Assembly (NCBI GenBank): GCA_965602225.1
Contig: CBFCYE010000018.1
Location: 1 to 52,686 of the forward strand
Origin: Tenderia sp965602225
GTDB taxonomy: Bacteria > Pseudomonadota > Gammaproteobacteria > Tenderiales > Tenderiaceae
Direction: 5' to 3'
Length of the DNA: 52,686 bases
The translations under genes and the position numbers were made by a program. This document shows, piece after piece, positions 32,579-40,862 of the stretch. The notes below the pieces were generated by a model, which was not told where the DNA came from, did no database searches, and saw only the letters and a list, made by a program, of their open reading frames with translations. Each line of letters starts with the position of its first letter. Position 1 is the stretch's first letter.

Positions 32579-32848
32579 ATGAGTCAGACCAAGGTTGAAA
32601 TCTATACGGGGCGCTTTTGTGGTTATTGTGTGCGGGCCAAGATGTTGCTGGATGAGAAGGGTGTGGATTATGTCGAGATCTCGATTGGCGGTGATCCAGA
32701 GTTGCGTCAGACCATGATTCAGCGTAGCGCTGGTGGCACAACGGTGCCGCAAATCTTTATCAATGATAAATCTGTCGGTGGTTGCATGGAATTGTTTGCC
32801 CTGGATCGTTGTGGTGATTTGGATGCCTTGTTGGCCGAGCCTGAATAG
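32579..32848 (+). CDS. grxC: Glutaredoxin 3-type GrxC
   Basis: GSH-dependent dithiol oxidoreductase of 89 residues. The active site is CGYC (14-17) in place of the common CPYC, followed by VRAKMLLDEKGV. The GSH-binding TVPQIFIN cis-Pro strand and VGGCMELFALD are conserved. It is 15 bases upstream of purT and probably co-transcribed. The Gly in the active-site dipeptide is a mild variant that could alter redox potential. Confidence 0.93.
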   Translation: MSQTKVEIYTGRFCGYCVRAKMLLDEKGVDYVEISIGGDPELRQTMIQRSAGGTTVPQIFINDKSVGGCMELFALDRCGDLDALLAEPE

Positions 32849-32863
32849 CAAAACGGAGTTGAG

Positions 32864-34066
32864 ATGATGAAACTGGGAACGCCTTTATCGAATAACGCAA
32901 CGCGAGTGATGTTGCTGGGCTGTGGTGAGCTGGGCAAAGAGGTGATTATCGCCCTGCAACGCTTGGGGGTGGAGGTGATTGGTGTTGATCGCTATGCCAA
33001 TGCGCCGGGTCATCAGGTCGCCCATCGTGCCCATGTCATCGATATGACTGATGGCGTGGCGCTGCGTCAGCTGATCGAACAGGAACGGCCTCATCTGATC
33101 GTGCCCGAGATTGAGGCGATTGCTACGGATATGCTGGCAGAGATCGAAAAAGATGGCCTGGCCGAGGTGATCCCTACTGCGCGAGCCACCCAGTTGACCA
33201 TGAACCGCGAGGGCATTCGTCGCCTGGTGGCGGAGGAGCTGGAGCTGCCGACATCAAAATACGCCTTTGCCGACAGTCTCAACCAGATGAAGATGGCCAT
33301 TGATGGTGGGGTGGGTTATCCCTGTCTGATCAAACCGGTGATGTCTTCGTCCGGCAAGGGTCAGTCCATGGTCAAGGGGCCGGATGAGGTGGCCGAGGCC
33401 TGGGACACCGCCATGTCCGCCGGCCGGGTCAAAGGCGGGCGGGTGATAGTTGAGTCGTTTGTTGATTTTGAATTTGAGATTACCCTGCTGACGGTCAGGG
33501 CCTTGAACGAACAGGGCGAGATTGAAACCCATTTCTGTGAGCCGATTGGCCATCTGCAAAAACAGGGTGATTATGTCGAGAGCTGGCAGCCGCAGCAGAT
33601 GACGCCACTGGCTTTACAGCGTTCGCAACAGATTGCCGAAAAGGTTACCAGCAACCTTGGTGGTCGCGGCCTGTTTGGAGTGGAGTTGTTTATCAAGGGT
33701 GATGAGGTCTGGTTTAGCGAGGTTAGTCCACGGCCGCATGACACCGGTATGGCTACCATGGCCAGCCAATCACAGAATGAATTTGAACTGCATGCCCGTG
33801 CGATTTTGGGCTTGCCGGTGGACACGAGTTTGCGCAGCCCCGGCGCCAGTGCTGTGATCTATGGTGAGATGGATAAGGCTGGCATTGCCTTCGAAGGGGT
33901 GGCGCAGGCCTTACAGGTGCCGAACAGTGATATTCGTCTGTTCGGCAAGCCCGAGGCCTTTGAGCGGCGTCGCATGGGGGTGGCTTTGGCTAGTGGTGGT
34001 TCGGCCAATGAGGCGCTGAGTAGGGCCAAACTGGCGGCCAGTCTGGTCAAACCAGTTAAAGAATAG
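32864..34066 (+). CDS. purT: Formate-dependent phosphoribosylglycinamide formyltransferase PurT
   Basis: ATP-grasp enzyme of purine synthesis that converts GAR and formate to FGAR without folate. It has 400 residues (392 in E. coli). The N-terminal MLLGCGELGKEV dinucleotide-like loop (about 16-27), VDRYANAPGHQVAHRAHVIDM (about 45-65), EIEAIAT, the ATP-grasp lid MSSSGKGQS and EVSPRPHDTGM near the C-terminus are typical. Its stop lies 2 bases from the stop of the convergent small gene at 34069. Confidence 0.96.
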   Translation: MMKLGTPLSNNATRVMLLGCGELGKEVIIALQRLGVEVIGVDRYANAPGHQVAHRAHVIDMTDGVALRQLIEQERPHLIVPEIEAIATDMLAEIEKDGLAEVIPTARATQLTMNREGIRRLVAEELELPTSKYAFADSLNQMKMAIDGGVGYPCLIKPVMSSSGKGQSMVKGPDEVAEAWDTAMSAGRVKGGRVIVESFVDFEFEITLLTVRALNEQGEIETHFCEPIGHLQKQGDYVESWQPQQMTPLALQRSQQIAEKVTSNLGGRGLFGVELFIKGDEVWFSEVSPRPHDTGMATMASQSQNEFELHARAILGLPVDTSLRSPGASAVIYGEMDKAGIAFEGVAQALQVPNSDIRLFGKPEAFERRRMGVALASGGSANEALSRAKLAASLVKPVKE

Positions 34067-34068
34067 GG

Positions 34069-34545
34069 TTAAAACAGCTCGATATCGTCTTCTGGTACGG
34101 CCTGGCTGGCTACGCCAGTCTTATTCTCATGAACCCTAAGTTCCTGTGCTGTGGTGTATTTTGCAGCAATCTTTTCTACCAGTGCCTGCCACTGTTGCGG
34201 TTCTGACGCGGCGGCCGGATTTTCGACCAGGATTTTTGCCTCGGTCAGGGCTTCGGTGACATGTTCGAGACGTTGATTGTGCTCATCATGGCGCTGAAAG
34301 GCGACAATCATGCATCTAAGCTCTTGATGTAAAGAATCTTTTAGGTCTTCAAGGGATTTTCTGTCAGAGCGGATGGTGAGTGAATCAGCCTTAGCTGCAA
34401 TGGCCGAGTGACTGCCTATTAGCTTGGCCATGCTTGAATTGTTATCACGCACAGCAGCATTGATCTGATCAATCATCAATTGCAGCACATCACCGGCCTG
34501 TTGTTGTTCTGTTAAGGCTTGTTTTTTTTCGGTTTTCTTCGACAT
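34069..34545 (-). CDS. Small helical protein with C-terminal DDIELF motif
   Basis: Cytoplasmic 158-residue protein that I do not recognise. Predicted mostly helical, with a charged N-terminus (MSKKTEKKQALTEQQQ), a helical bundle-like centre and an isolated acidic C-terminal peptide PEDDIELF after a flexible Val/Ala/Gly stretch. Short acidic tails ending in a hydrophobic pair occur in proteins that dock on response regulators (compare the CheZ C-terminus), but no chemotaxis gene is here and the comparison is only suggestive. It is divergent from the HDOD gene at 34766. Confidence 0.6.
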   Translation of the reverse strand: MSKKTEKKQALTEQQQAGDVLQLMIDQINAAVRDNNSSMAKLIGSHSAIAAKADSLTIRSDRKSLEDLKDSLHQELRCMIVAFQRHDEHNQRLEHVTEALTEAKILVENPAAASEPQQWQALVEKIAAKYTTAQELRVHENKTGVASQAVPEDDIELF

Positions 34546-34765
34546 CGTCTGCGAATATCCTTATCTGCATTGATTGGTGATCGGCCGCTGATAGCCTCTT
34601 CTTTAGCTGTTAGTGATGGGGTTCTCGTATTAAAGGCTCAAAAAACGCTGTTCCCCGCCGATACTTACTTTAACGCCGCTGTTAATTCGTTTTTTCTGTA
34701 TTGCGTCGATGTCAGCGGGAAGTGCTATATTTTCTACAGGCTAAATGAAAGATCGGGAGTTATAT

Positions 34766-35626
34766 ATGACAATGCAAGCCGCTGAACTCGTCAAAGGGAT
34801 TGCCAAACTCGCTTCGTTGCCCGAGGTTTGTATTAGGGTCAATGAGATGGTCGATGACCCTCGCAGTTCGGCCGCTGATATTGGTAATGTGATTAGTCGT
34901 GATACCGCGCTTACGGCCCAGCTGTTACGCATGGCAAATAGTTCTTTTTATAATTTTCCCTCCAACGTTGACACCATTTCCCGGGCCGTGACGGTCGTTG
35001 GTGAGCGTGAGCTACGCTATCTGGTGTTGGCGCTGTCTGCGGTACGCACCTTTTCCAACATCCCGGTTGAATTGATCAATATGGCCAGCTTCTGGCGTCA
35101 CAATGTTTATTGTGGTGTGGTGGCGCGGTTGGTGGCGAGTAAATGCCATGTGTTACATGGCGAACGCTTATTTGTGGCGGGGTTGCTGCATGATGTCGGC
35201 ATGTTGGTGATGATGAATAGAGCGCCGGAGCTGGCAAAGCAGGCCCTGGCGGCGGCGGAGTCGGGTGAAAAACAACAGTATGAAGCTGAGATTGAATTGT
35301 TTGGTTTTGATCATGCCGAGGTGGGGGGTGTTTTGCTGCAACAGTGGAATCTCCCTGAAGCATTGTGTGAAACGGTTGGTTGTCATCATGATATCGGTAA
35401 GGCTGAAAACGCCAGATTGGATGCGGCTATTATTCATATTGCTAATGTCATCGCAAATCGCGCCGAACTAGAGGTTGGTCATGAAGGCCCTTTGCCTCAG
35501 GTTGATCCGCGGGCCTGGGAGGTGACTGGTTTGAGTGAGGATGTGATGGCTGAGATCGGTGATGAGGCGGTGCCGATGTTTGCTGAGTCGTGGGCGATGA
35601 TTCAACCGATTGTGCGTCACGCTTAA
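34766..35626 (+). CDS. HDOD domain signalling protein
   Basis: A 286-residue protein consisting largely of one HDOD domain (about 10-215), a non-enzymatic relative of HD phosphohydrolases used in signalling output. It shows LPEVCIRVNEMVDDPRSS, ISRDTALTAQLLRMANS, FWRHNVYCGVVARLVA and AGLLHDVGMLVMM, with an HD pair retained in LLHDVG. A C-terminal HxxIxxxEN-type segment, CHHDIGKAENARLDA, follows. ATG 34766 has GGGAG 6 bases upstream; ATG 34745 adds seven residues. A bidirectional terminator separates it from cysK. Confidence 0.88.
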   Translation: MTMQAAELVKGIAKLASLPEVCIRVNEMVDDPRSSAADIGNVISRDTALTAQLLRMANSSFYNFPSNVDTISRAVTVVGERELRYLVLALSAVRTFSNIPVELINMASFWRHNVYCGVVARLVASKCHVLHGERLFVAGLLHDVGMLVMMNRAPELAKQALAAAESGEKQQYEAEIELFGFDHAEVGGVLLQQWNLPEALCETVGCHHDIGKAENARLDAAIIHIANVIANRAELEVGHEGPLPQVDPRAWEVTGLSEDVMAEIGDEAVPMFAESWAMIQPIVRHA

Positions 35627-35648
35627 TTATAGAGTTTTTGTAGGCACG

Positions 35649-35684
35649 AAAAAGGGATAGGCCCTGAGGCCTATCCCTTTTTTT
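35649..35684. terminator. Bidirectional terminator between the HDOD gene and cysK
   Basis: AAAGGGATAGGCC pairs with GGCCTATCCCTTT around a CTGA loop and is followed by a T-rich run on the plus strand and A/T-rich sequence on the other side. Confidence 0.9.
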
Positions 35685-35705
35685 ATTTTGCCGGCTTTGA
35701 TTTAC

Positions 35706-36659
35706 TTAGGCTTCGATATCCTCAAACAAAATAGATGAAAGATAGCGTTCACCTGAGTCTGGCAGGATGACGACGATAGTTTTGCCTGCGAATTCAGGTT
35801 CCTGAGCTAGACGTTTGGCTGCAACCATCGCGGCGCCGCTGGAGATGCCCACCAGGATGCCTTCTTCAGTGGCCAGACGACGGGCATATTCAATCGCATC
35901 TTCATTACTGACCTTTTCGACCCGGTCGATCATTTCAAGATCAAGGTTGTCAGGCAAAAAACCTGCGCCTATGCCCTGGATTTTGTGCGGTGAAGGTTTG
36001 AGCTCTTCTCCTGCCATGGTTTGCGAGATGATCGGGCTGGCCTCGGGTTCAACAGCGACAGAAATAATCTTTTTGCCCTGAGTCTTGAGGAAACGCGAAG
36101 TGCCGGTGATGGTGCCGCCAGTGCCTACTCCGGCAACAATTGCGTCGACCTTGCCATCGGTGGCATCCCAGATTTCTGGGCCGGTGGTCTTCTCGTGAAT
36201 CGCTGGATTGGCTGGGTTGCTGAACTGTCGTGGCATGAAATATTTTTCTGGATTGGTTGCCGCCAATTCTTCGGCCTTGGCCATGGCGCCGGGCATGCCT
36301 TTGGCGCCCTCGGTTAGCACCAGGTTTGCCCCCAGCGCCTTCAGTACCTTGCGGCGCTCGATGCTCATGGTCTCAGGCATGGTCAGGGTGACCTTATAAC
36401 CACGTGAAGCGGCTACAAAGGCTAAAGCGATACCGGTGTTGCCGCTGGTGGGCTCGATGATTTCCATACCCGGCTTCAGTGCACCGCGTTCCTCGGCATC
36501 CCAGATCATGGCGGCGCCGATACGGCATTTGACTGAATAGCCCGGGTTGCGGCCTTCGATTTTGCCCAGCACGGTGGCCTTGCTGTCACCGATGACTTTG
36601 TTGATTTGAATCAGTGGCGTATTGCCGATTGATTGTGAATTATCCTTGTAGAACCCCAT
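35706..36659 (-). CDS. cysK: Cysteine synthase A, CysK
   Basis: PLP-dependent O-acetylserine sulfhydrylase of 317 residues. PLP lysine K44 lies in NPGYSVKCRIG. The substrate loop TSGNTGIAL (about 70-78), the phosphate-binding GVGTGGTITGTSR (about 177-189) and the C-terminal EGILVGISSGAA are complete. Final step of sulfide assimilation to cysteine. The tail ending in IEA keeps the terminal-residue type by which SAT docks. Divergent from the outer-membrane protein gene at 36767. Confidence 0.95.
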   Translation of the reverse strand: MGFYKDNSQSIGNTPLIQINKVIGDSKATVLGKIEGRNPGYSVKCRIGAAMIWDAEERGALKPGMEIIEPTSGNTGIALAFVAASRGYKVTLTMPETMSIERRKVLKALGANLVLTEGAKGMPGAMAKAEELAATNPEKYFMPRQFSNPANPAIHEKTTGPEIWDATDGKVDAIVAGVGTGGTITGTSRFLKTQGKKIISVAVEPEASPIISQTMAGEELKPSPHKIQGIGAGFLPDNLDLEMIDRVEKVSNEDAIEYARRLATEEGILVGISSGAAMVAAKRLAQEPEFAGKTIVVILPDSGERYLSSILFEDIEA

Positions 36660-36690
36660 TTCTATCTCCCTAAGCGTGTATGTGGCATGA

Positions 36691-36733
36691 TGTGAACGAA
36701 TTCAAAGACCGATCAGCTTAGCCCAGAGATAAT
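36691..36733 (+). promoter_or_regulatory. Predicted class II CRP-type promoter of the outer-membrane protein gene
   Basis: TGTGAACGAATTCAAA (36691-36706) matches TGTGA-N6-TCACA at 9 of 10 core bases. GATAAT at 36728-36733 is a good -10. With a start near 36740 the site is centred at -41.5, the class II position. It lies 32 bp from the divergent cysK start and could affect that gene too. Confidence 0.55.
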
Positions 36734-36766
36734 GCAAAGGCTATAGCCATAGTTAAGGAGAACGAG

Positions 36767-37486
36767 ATGAAAAGATTGATTGCCGCAGCAGCGTTGGCCA
36801 TGAGTGCAGGTTTTGCTCAGGCAGATGACTTGGATTTGATAGCCAGCTTAAATCAGACCGAATTTGATGGGCTATCAAAAGACCTGGCTGCCTCCTTTAG
36901 TTACAAGGCCGGTGCGCCAGCCGAGGCGCTGGGAATTACCGGTTTTGATGTCGGTCTCGCGGTGACCTCAACCAAGTTGGAAAGCACGGCTGCCTGGACT
37001 AAGGCCATGAGCTCTGGCGACACCATCAGTACCCTGGTTGTGCCCAAACTGTATGTGCAAAAAGGCCTGCCATTTGATATTGATGTTGGTGCCTTTTATG
37101 TCAGTGTGCCGGGAACCAATGTCGATGCCTGGGGCGGTGAAATTAAATATGCTGTGATCAGCGGCAATGTCGCCCTGCCAGCAGTGGCTGTTCGTGGTGC
37201 TGTTAGCACGCTGACAGCAGCAGATCAGCTGGAACTGAAAACCCGCAGTCTGGATGTCAGTATTTCAAAGTCAATCTTGTTTGTGACACCTTACGCTGGG
37301 GTTGGTCGGGTCTGGGGTGAAAGCAAACCTTTGGCGGCAGGCGCATTAGCAGCTGCATATGATATTTCCGAAACCAAGTCATTTGTCGGTGTGTCGATTG
37401 CGCCAGCCTTTTTTAATCTGGCCTTTGAACGTGACTCGGTCGGTGGGATCGCCTCTTATAATCTCAAACTCGGTATAGCGTTTTAG
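36767..37486 (+). CDS. Putative outer-membrane beta-barrel protein
   Basis: Exported protein of 239 residues with signal peptide (about 1-19, AAALAMSAGFAQA). The remainder alternates hydrophobic and polar residues in strands (for example FDVGLAVTST, DIDVGAFYVSVPG, FVGVSIAPAFFNLAF) and ends YNLKLGIAF, a C-terminal Phe typical of barrels inserted by the BAM complex. The family is not recognised. AAGGAG precedes the ATG. CRP-type control is predicted by the class II site upstream. Confidence 0.75.
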   Translation: MKRLIAAAALAMSAGFAQADDLDLIASLNQTEFDGLSKDLAASFSYKAGAPAEALGITGFDVGLAVTSTKLESTAAWTKAMSSGDTISTLVVPKLYVQKGLPFDIDVGAFYVSVPGTNVDAWGGEIKYAVISGNVALPAVAVRGAVSTLTAADQLELKTRSLDVSISKSILFVTPYAGVGRVWGESKPLAAGALAAAYDISETKSFVGVSIAPAFFNLAFERDSVGGIASYNLKLGIAF

Positions 37487-37504
37487 TTTGTAATCCAAAT
37501 ATCT

Positions 37505-37527
37505 GCCGGTGGTTTATCGCCACCGGC
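37505..37527. terminator. Hairpin between convergent outer-membrane protein genes
   Basis: GCCGGTGG and CCACCGGC with a 7-base loop form a strong 8-bp stem between two convergent genes. A T-run is lacking on either side, so it is a stem that may end or protect both mRNAs rather than a textbook intrinsic terminator. Confidence 0.5.
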
Positions 37528-37529
37528 AA

Positions 37530-38213
37530 TCATCTAAACTGTCTACCGAAGTAAATCCTGCCGCCATGCATGGCACCACCGTTGGCCTCAATGCCAATAA
37601 TACCGTTATCTTCCGTTTGCCAGCTTAGGCCGCCGCATTGGCCGGTGTTATCCCGGCTGTCCAGTTGTGTTTCAGTCGTCGTTGTTGCGGTGAGTTTTTG
37701 CTCACCATTGAGACGGATTGCGAGGGCGCAGCCGTAGGCCTTGAGTTGTGGGGTGAGCTGTATTGCCAGCCATAGTCGCGCCTCCGCCTGATTCCAGCGA
37801 ATCTCGATTTTGTCGCCGGCTTTATCCTGGCTGCTGAGGTAATAGCTGTAGCTCAGGTCAACACCGGCCTGAAAACGTTGTCTTGCTGCAGTGCTGGCGC
37901 TTAGCCCCAGCCCGGCGTGGTAGCCTGCCGGACTATAGCCCAGTGCATTGAGGTCGTTGTGATGATCCAGTCCCAGTCGCCCCAGGTTCATGTCGATAGC
38001 AATATTTTCTGCCAGATATTCACGATAGCGAAAGCCAAAGCTGCTGGTTTCGAGTTGGCTGTTGCCCGCTAGCGGGATGCGTTGCTGTTTGATATCCAGC
38101 TCGAAATAAAAAGGGCTGTCAGCAATTGCGGGACTCGTAAGCAGCAGGCCGCAAGCAGAAAGCCCCAGGATTCGCAGCGCTGTTGATATTTGCTGGCTGA
38201 TGGCGCCGCTCAT
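37530..38213 (-). CDS. Putative outer-membrane protein, translationally coupled to the AEC carrier
   Basis: Exported 227-residue protein with a signal peptide (about 1-31, CGLLLTSPAIADS) and a beta-rich body (FYFELDIKQQRI, FGFRYREYLAEN, GVDLSYSYYLSS) ending GGRIYFGRQFR. Three cysteines (C21 in the signal, two distal) do not form a lipobox. Function unknown. The ATG shares one base with the TAA of the AEC gene (TAATG), so translation is coupled, suggesting that the two products act together or are simply co-regulated. Confidence 0.7.
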   Translation of the reverse strand: MSGAISQQISTALRILGLSACGLLLTSPAIADSPFYFELDIKQQRIPLAGNSQLETSSFGFRYREYLAENIAIDMNLGRLGLDHHNDLNALGYSPAGYHAGLGLSASTAARQRFQAGVDLSYSYYLSSQDKAGDKIEIRWNQAEARLWLAIQLTPQLKAYGCALAIRLNGEQKLTATTTTETQLDSRDNTGQCGGLSWQTEDNGIIGIEANGGAMHGGRIYFGRQFR

Positions 38214-39133
38214 TAACTAATCCAGCTAAACCAGAGCGGTGTGGTGATCAGGCAGATGGCCGTGGTGATGGTGACGGCCAGGGCATAAAGGCCGGTGTGC
38301 AGGCCATAACGATCACAGAGTACCAACCCCAACACCATGCTTGGCAGCGAGGCTTCAAGTATTACACCGGTTAGTGTTGTGCCTTCAAGGCCGATATTTG
38401 TTGCTACCAGTGCGGCCACTAAAGGCATGACACCAAGCTGCAGGGCGATGACTGGCAGTAGCAGGGGCAAGGTGTGGCGTTTCCAGGCTGACCATTGCAG
38501 GCTCATACCCAGCGAGATCAGCATTAGCGGAATAACGGCAATGCCGAGCATGCCCAGCCATTCATCCAGCCACTTCGGCATCGGCACGCCAGCGAGATTA
38601 AGGCCGATGGCGATAATGGCCGCCCACAGTGGCGGAACCTTGAGCAGGGTGGCAATTGGGTTGGCCTTTTCATTGTGATTGCCATAGGCCGCCGCCATTA
38701 GAATGCCGATGCTGAGCAAGATGGGGGTGCAGGCAAACAGGTCGTATTGAATCGCGATCGTGCGTGTTTCAGGGCCAAGCAGCTGTTCCAGTACAGGCAG
38801 TCCCATATAGGTGGCATTGGGAAAGGCGGATGCCAGGATCAGGGCGCCAGCGGTTGGTTTTGAGGCCGATTTAAAGGCATAGCGATAGATTAGCCAGGCT
38901 AAACCCATGCAGACCAGCACGCCGCTGGCAGCAGTGGCTGAGATGCGGATTGAATCCATGCCTAGTGGTGAGTTCCACAGCACATCCAGCACCAGCGCCG
39001 GTAATAGCAGCACATAGACCAGGCCGATTAGTGATTGGCGTGAGGTATCGGCATGAATGCCCATGGGCTTCCAGATGCGCCAGGCCACGCCACAGGCAAT
39101 CAGGGCCGCCATTTGTGTAAATACATCAAACAT
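38213..39133 (-). CDS. AEC-family (auxin efflux carrier-like) transporter
   Basis: Inner-membrane carrier of 306 residues with about ten transmembrane helices in two inverted repeats. The conserved regions ASAFPNATYMGLPVLEQLLG (about 103-122) and EASLPSMVLGLVLCDRYG (about 262-279) each contain the family's characteristic broken helix. Substrates of bacterial members are mostly carboxylates such as malate; none can be assigned here. It lies in an operon with the outer-membrane protein downstream (1-base overlap). Confidence 0.9.
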   Translation of the reverse strand: MFDVFTQMAALIACGVAWRIWKPMGIHADTSRQSLIGLVYVLLLPALVLDVLWNSPLGMDSIRISATAASGVLVCMGLAWLIYRYAFKSASKPTAGALILASAFPNATYMGLPVLEQLLGPETRTIAIQYDLFACTPILLSIGILMAAAYGNHNEKANPIATLLKVPPLWAAIIAIGLNLAGVPMPKWLDEWLGMLGIAVIPLMLISLGMSLQWSAWKRHTLPLLLPVIALQLGVMPLVAALVATNIGLEGTTLTGVILEASLPSMVLGLVLCDRYGLHTGLYALAVTITTAICLITTPLWFSWIS

Positions 39134-39184
39134 AATTTCTATTTCTGTCGGTATTTAAATTGCTTGTTTAGGGTTGGTTTATGC

Positions 39185-39210
39185 GTCATCCCTGAGGGCG
39201 AGGGGATGAC
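39185..39210. repeat. REP-like intergenic palindrome
   Basis: GTCATCCC and GGGATGAC form a perfect 8-bp inverted repeat around a 10-base centre in the gap between divergent transporter and TPR/barrel genes. It resembles the widespread CGTCATCCC-type palindromes of proteobacterial intergenic regions. Only one copy was seen here. Confidence 0.45.
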
Positions 39211-39371
39211 AAATGAACCGGCTGCACGGCGCAGCAAAAATATTGGCCAATTGTACTACAGCCATCCAAATCACTCTCTGGTGATAAAACGACTTGGTTC
39301 GATGTTTGAGAAAAACAGCCGACTGCCGATAAAAAATTAGGGGTTTCATTAAATACTAGGTGGATTTTAAG

Positions 39372-40673
39372 GTGCGTTTAGGGATTGTTTGCGCCTTGCT
39401 GATTGCAGGGAGCATTAGTCGTTCTGTTTTTGCCGCTGAGTCGCTTGAGGCCTTGGTCGAGAGTGGTCAGCATCAGGCCGCCTATGAATTGGCGCTGACG
39501 CAGGAGTTTGAGCAGGCGGGTGAGCCACGGTTCGATTTTCTATTTGGTCTGGCAGCCCTAGAGGCAGGTTATCCACAGCAGGCGGTCTTCGCACTGGAGC
39601 GGGTATTGGTTGCCCAGCCTCAAGATCATCGGGCTCGATTAGAATTGGCGCGGGCCCACTTTATTCTCGGCAGCTATGAACAAGCCAAGGAGTTGTTTGA
39701 TGCGGTGCTGGCCTCCGATCCGCCAGTTCGGGTCAAGGCGAATGCCCAGCTGTTTCTGGATCAGATCGCCAAGCGCAGCAAGGGGCGTGATCACCAGATT
39801 TCTGCCAACGCCCAGCTCAAACTGGGTTATGACACCAATATCAACAGCGCTACCACGGTGGACAATATCACCTTGCCGATAGGCTTGGTGCTGACCCTGG
39901 GCGAGACCAGTCAGGAGTTGTCTGATGAATTTGCCGAGCTGGATGTTGGTGCGAGTTATCTGAAACTGCTGCGCAAGGATATGGGTTATTTTCTTTCGGC
40001 CTCGGTCAGCAAACATCTGAACAGTCATTACAGTCAGTTTGATAGCAATATCTCCAGTCTTGGCGGTGGTTATGTCTATCAGTCTGCCGAGCAGAGTTTT
40101 CGTGTGCCGTTGCAGTATCAATATTTAAAGGTCGATGGTGAACATTTTCGTTCCACTACCAGCTTAGGTTTTGAGTGGAGCATGACACCCGGCAAGGAAG
40201 CTCAGTTTGTTTTATTCAACCAGTGGGCTCAGCAGCGTCATATTGAGACTGAAAAGGTTCGTGACGTGAATCTGGACCTGTTCGGTTTTGCTGCTACGCG
40301 TGAAATAAGCTCGCTTGATCTCAGTTTGAATTTCAGTGCCTATTTTGCTGGTGAACTCTCTACTCAGCCGGGCGGTGATCACTTTAGTCGCGGTTATAAC
40401 GGCATGAGTTTTACGACCAGCTGGAAACCATATCCGGATCATGAGTTTCAATTGGGTTTGAGTGCGCAGAAGGTTGAACATGATGTAATTCATCCGGCCT
40501 TTAGCGTAATTCGCGAAGATGACTACGGCCAGCTTTCACTGGATTGGAACTGGCGCATAGATCCGCGCTGGCGTCTCAGTATTGGCACTAGCTATATCAA
40601 AAATGATTCAAATATCACCATCTACACCTACGAGCGCTCGCAGCTGTTTACAGGCCTGCGTTGTAGCTTTTAG
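39372..40673 (+). CDS. TPR plus outer-membrane beta-barrel protein (Slam-like/type XI secretion candidate)
   Basis: Exported 433-residue protein. A signal peptide (RLGIVCALLIAGSISRSVFA) is followed by a periplasmic TPR region (about 25-125): FDFLFGLAALEAGYPQQAV, ALERVLVAQPQDHRARLELA and GSYEQAKELFDAVLA. From about 140 to the end there are alternating amphipathic strands ending in Phe (TGLRCSF), consistent with a barrel of roughly 14 strands. TPR followed by a DUF560-like barrel is the architecture of Slam and related type XI translocons that export surface proteins with small C-terminal barrels. GTG 39372 is preferred because AGGTGG lies 8 bases upstream; GTG 39360 adds four residues. The adjacent giant protein is the candidate cargo. 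Confidence 0.75.
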   Translation: MRLGIVCALLIAGSISRSVFAAESLEALVESGQHQAAYELALTQEFEQAGEPRFDFLFGLAALEAGYPQQAVFALERVLVAQPQDHRARLELARAHFILGSYEQAKELFDAVLASDPPVRVKANAQLFLDQIAKRSKGRDHQISANAQLKLGYDTNINSATTVDNITLPIGLVLTLGETSQELSDEFAELDVGASYLKLLRKDMGYFLSASVSKHLNSHYSQFDSNISSLGGGYVYQSAEQSFRVPLQYQYLKVDGEHFRSTTSLGFEWSMTPGKEAQFVLFNQWAQQRHIETEKVRDVNLDLFGFAATREISSLDLSLNFSAYFAGELSTQPGGDHFSRGYNGMSFTTSWKPYPDHEFQLGLSAQKVEHDVIHPAFSVIREDDYGQLSLDWNWRIDPRWRLSIGTSYIKNDSNITIYTYERSQLFTGLRCSF

Positions 40674-40741
40674 ATGGCAGGGGTTTAGAGAATGCAGAGA
40701 CAACAAGCCATTCGGATAACGGTACTACGTCACTGTTTTGC

Positions 40742-40757
40742 TGTGATTGCGGTCACA
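40742..40757. promoter_or_regulatory. CRP/Vfr-type binding site upstream of the FecR giant gene
   Basis: TGTGATTGCGGTCACA is a perfect TGTGA-N6-TCACA core, extended by one more symmetrical pair (CTGTGA...TCACAG). It is 106-121 bp upstream of the ATG at 40863, in the gap behind the TPR/barrel gene. TATATA at 40805-40810 is a possible -10, which would place the site near -67.5, a class I-like distance. Confidence 0.65.
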
Positions 40758-40862
40758 GATTTAACGGTCTGGTTCAGCTAAGTCTATGTATATGCCGATA
40801 ACCTTATATAGATTCTCGAAACAAACCGGCGGGTTTGTCTCATCTGTTGCAGGAGACGTCCT

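Noticed and set aside
34519..34785. 88-residue plus-strand ORF between the DDIELF gene and the HDOD gene
   Set aside because: It overlaps both flanking coding regions and has no ribosome site.
36667..36766. Possible c-di-GMP riboswitch upstream of the outer-membrane gene (GCAAAGGC segment)
   Set aside because: A short GCAAAG-like stretch occurs, but the tetraloop/receptor arms are missing and the stretch is better explained by a CRP-type promoter.
39053..39340. 95-residue ORF spanning the AEC start and the 39.2-kb gap
   Set aside because: It overlaps the AEC gene in antisense for its first half, has poor composition and contains the palindrome at 39185-39210; no family recognised.
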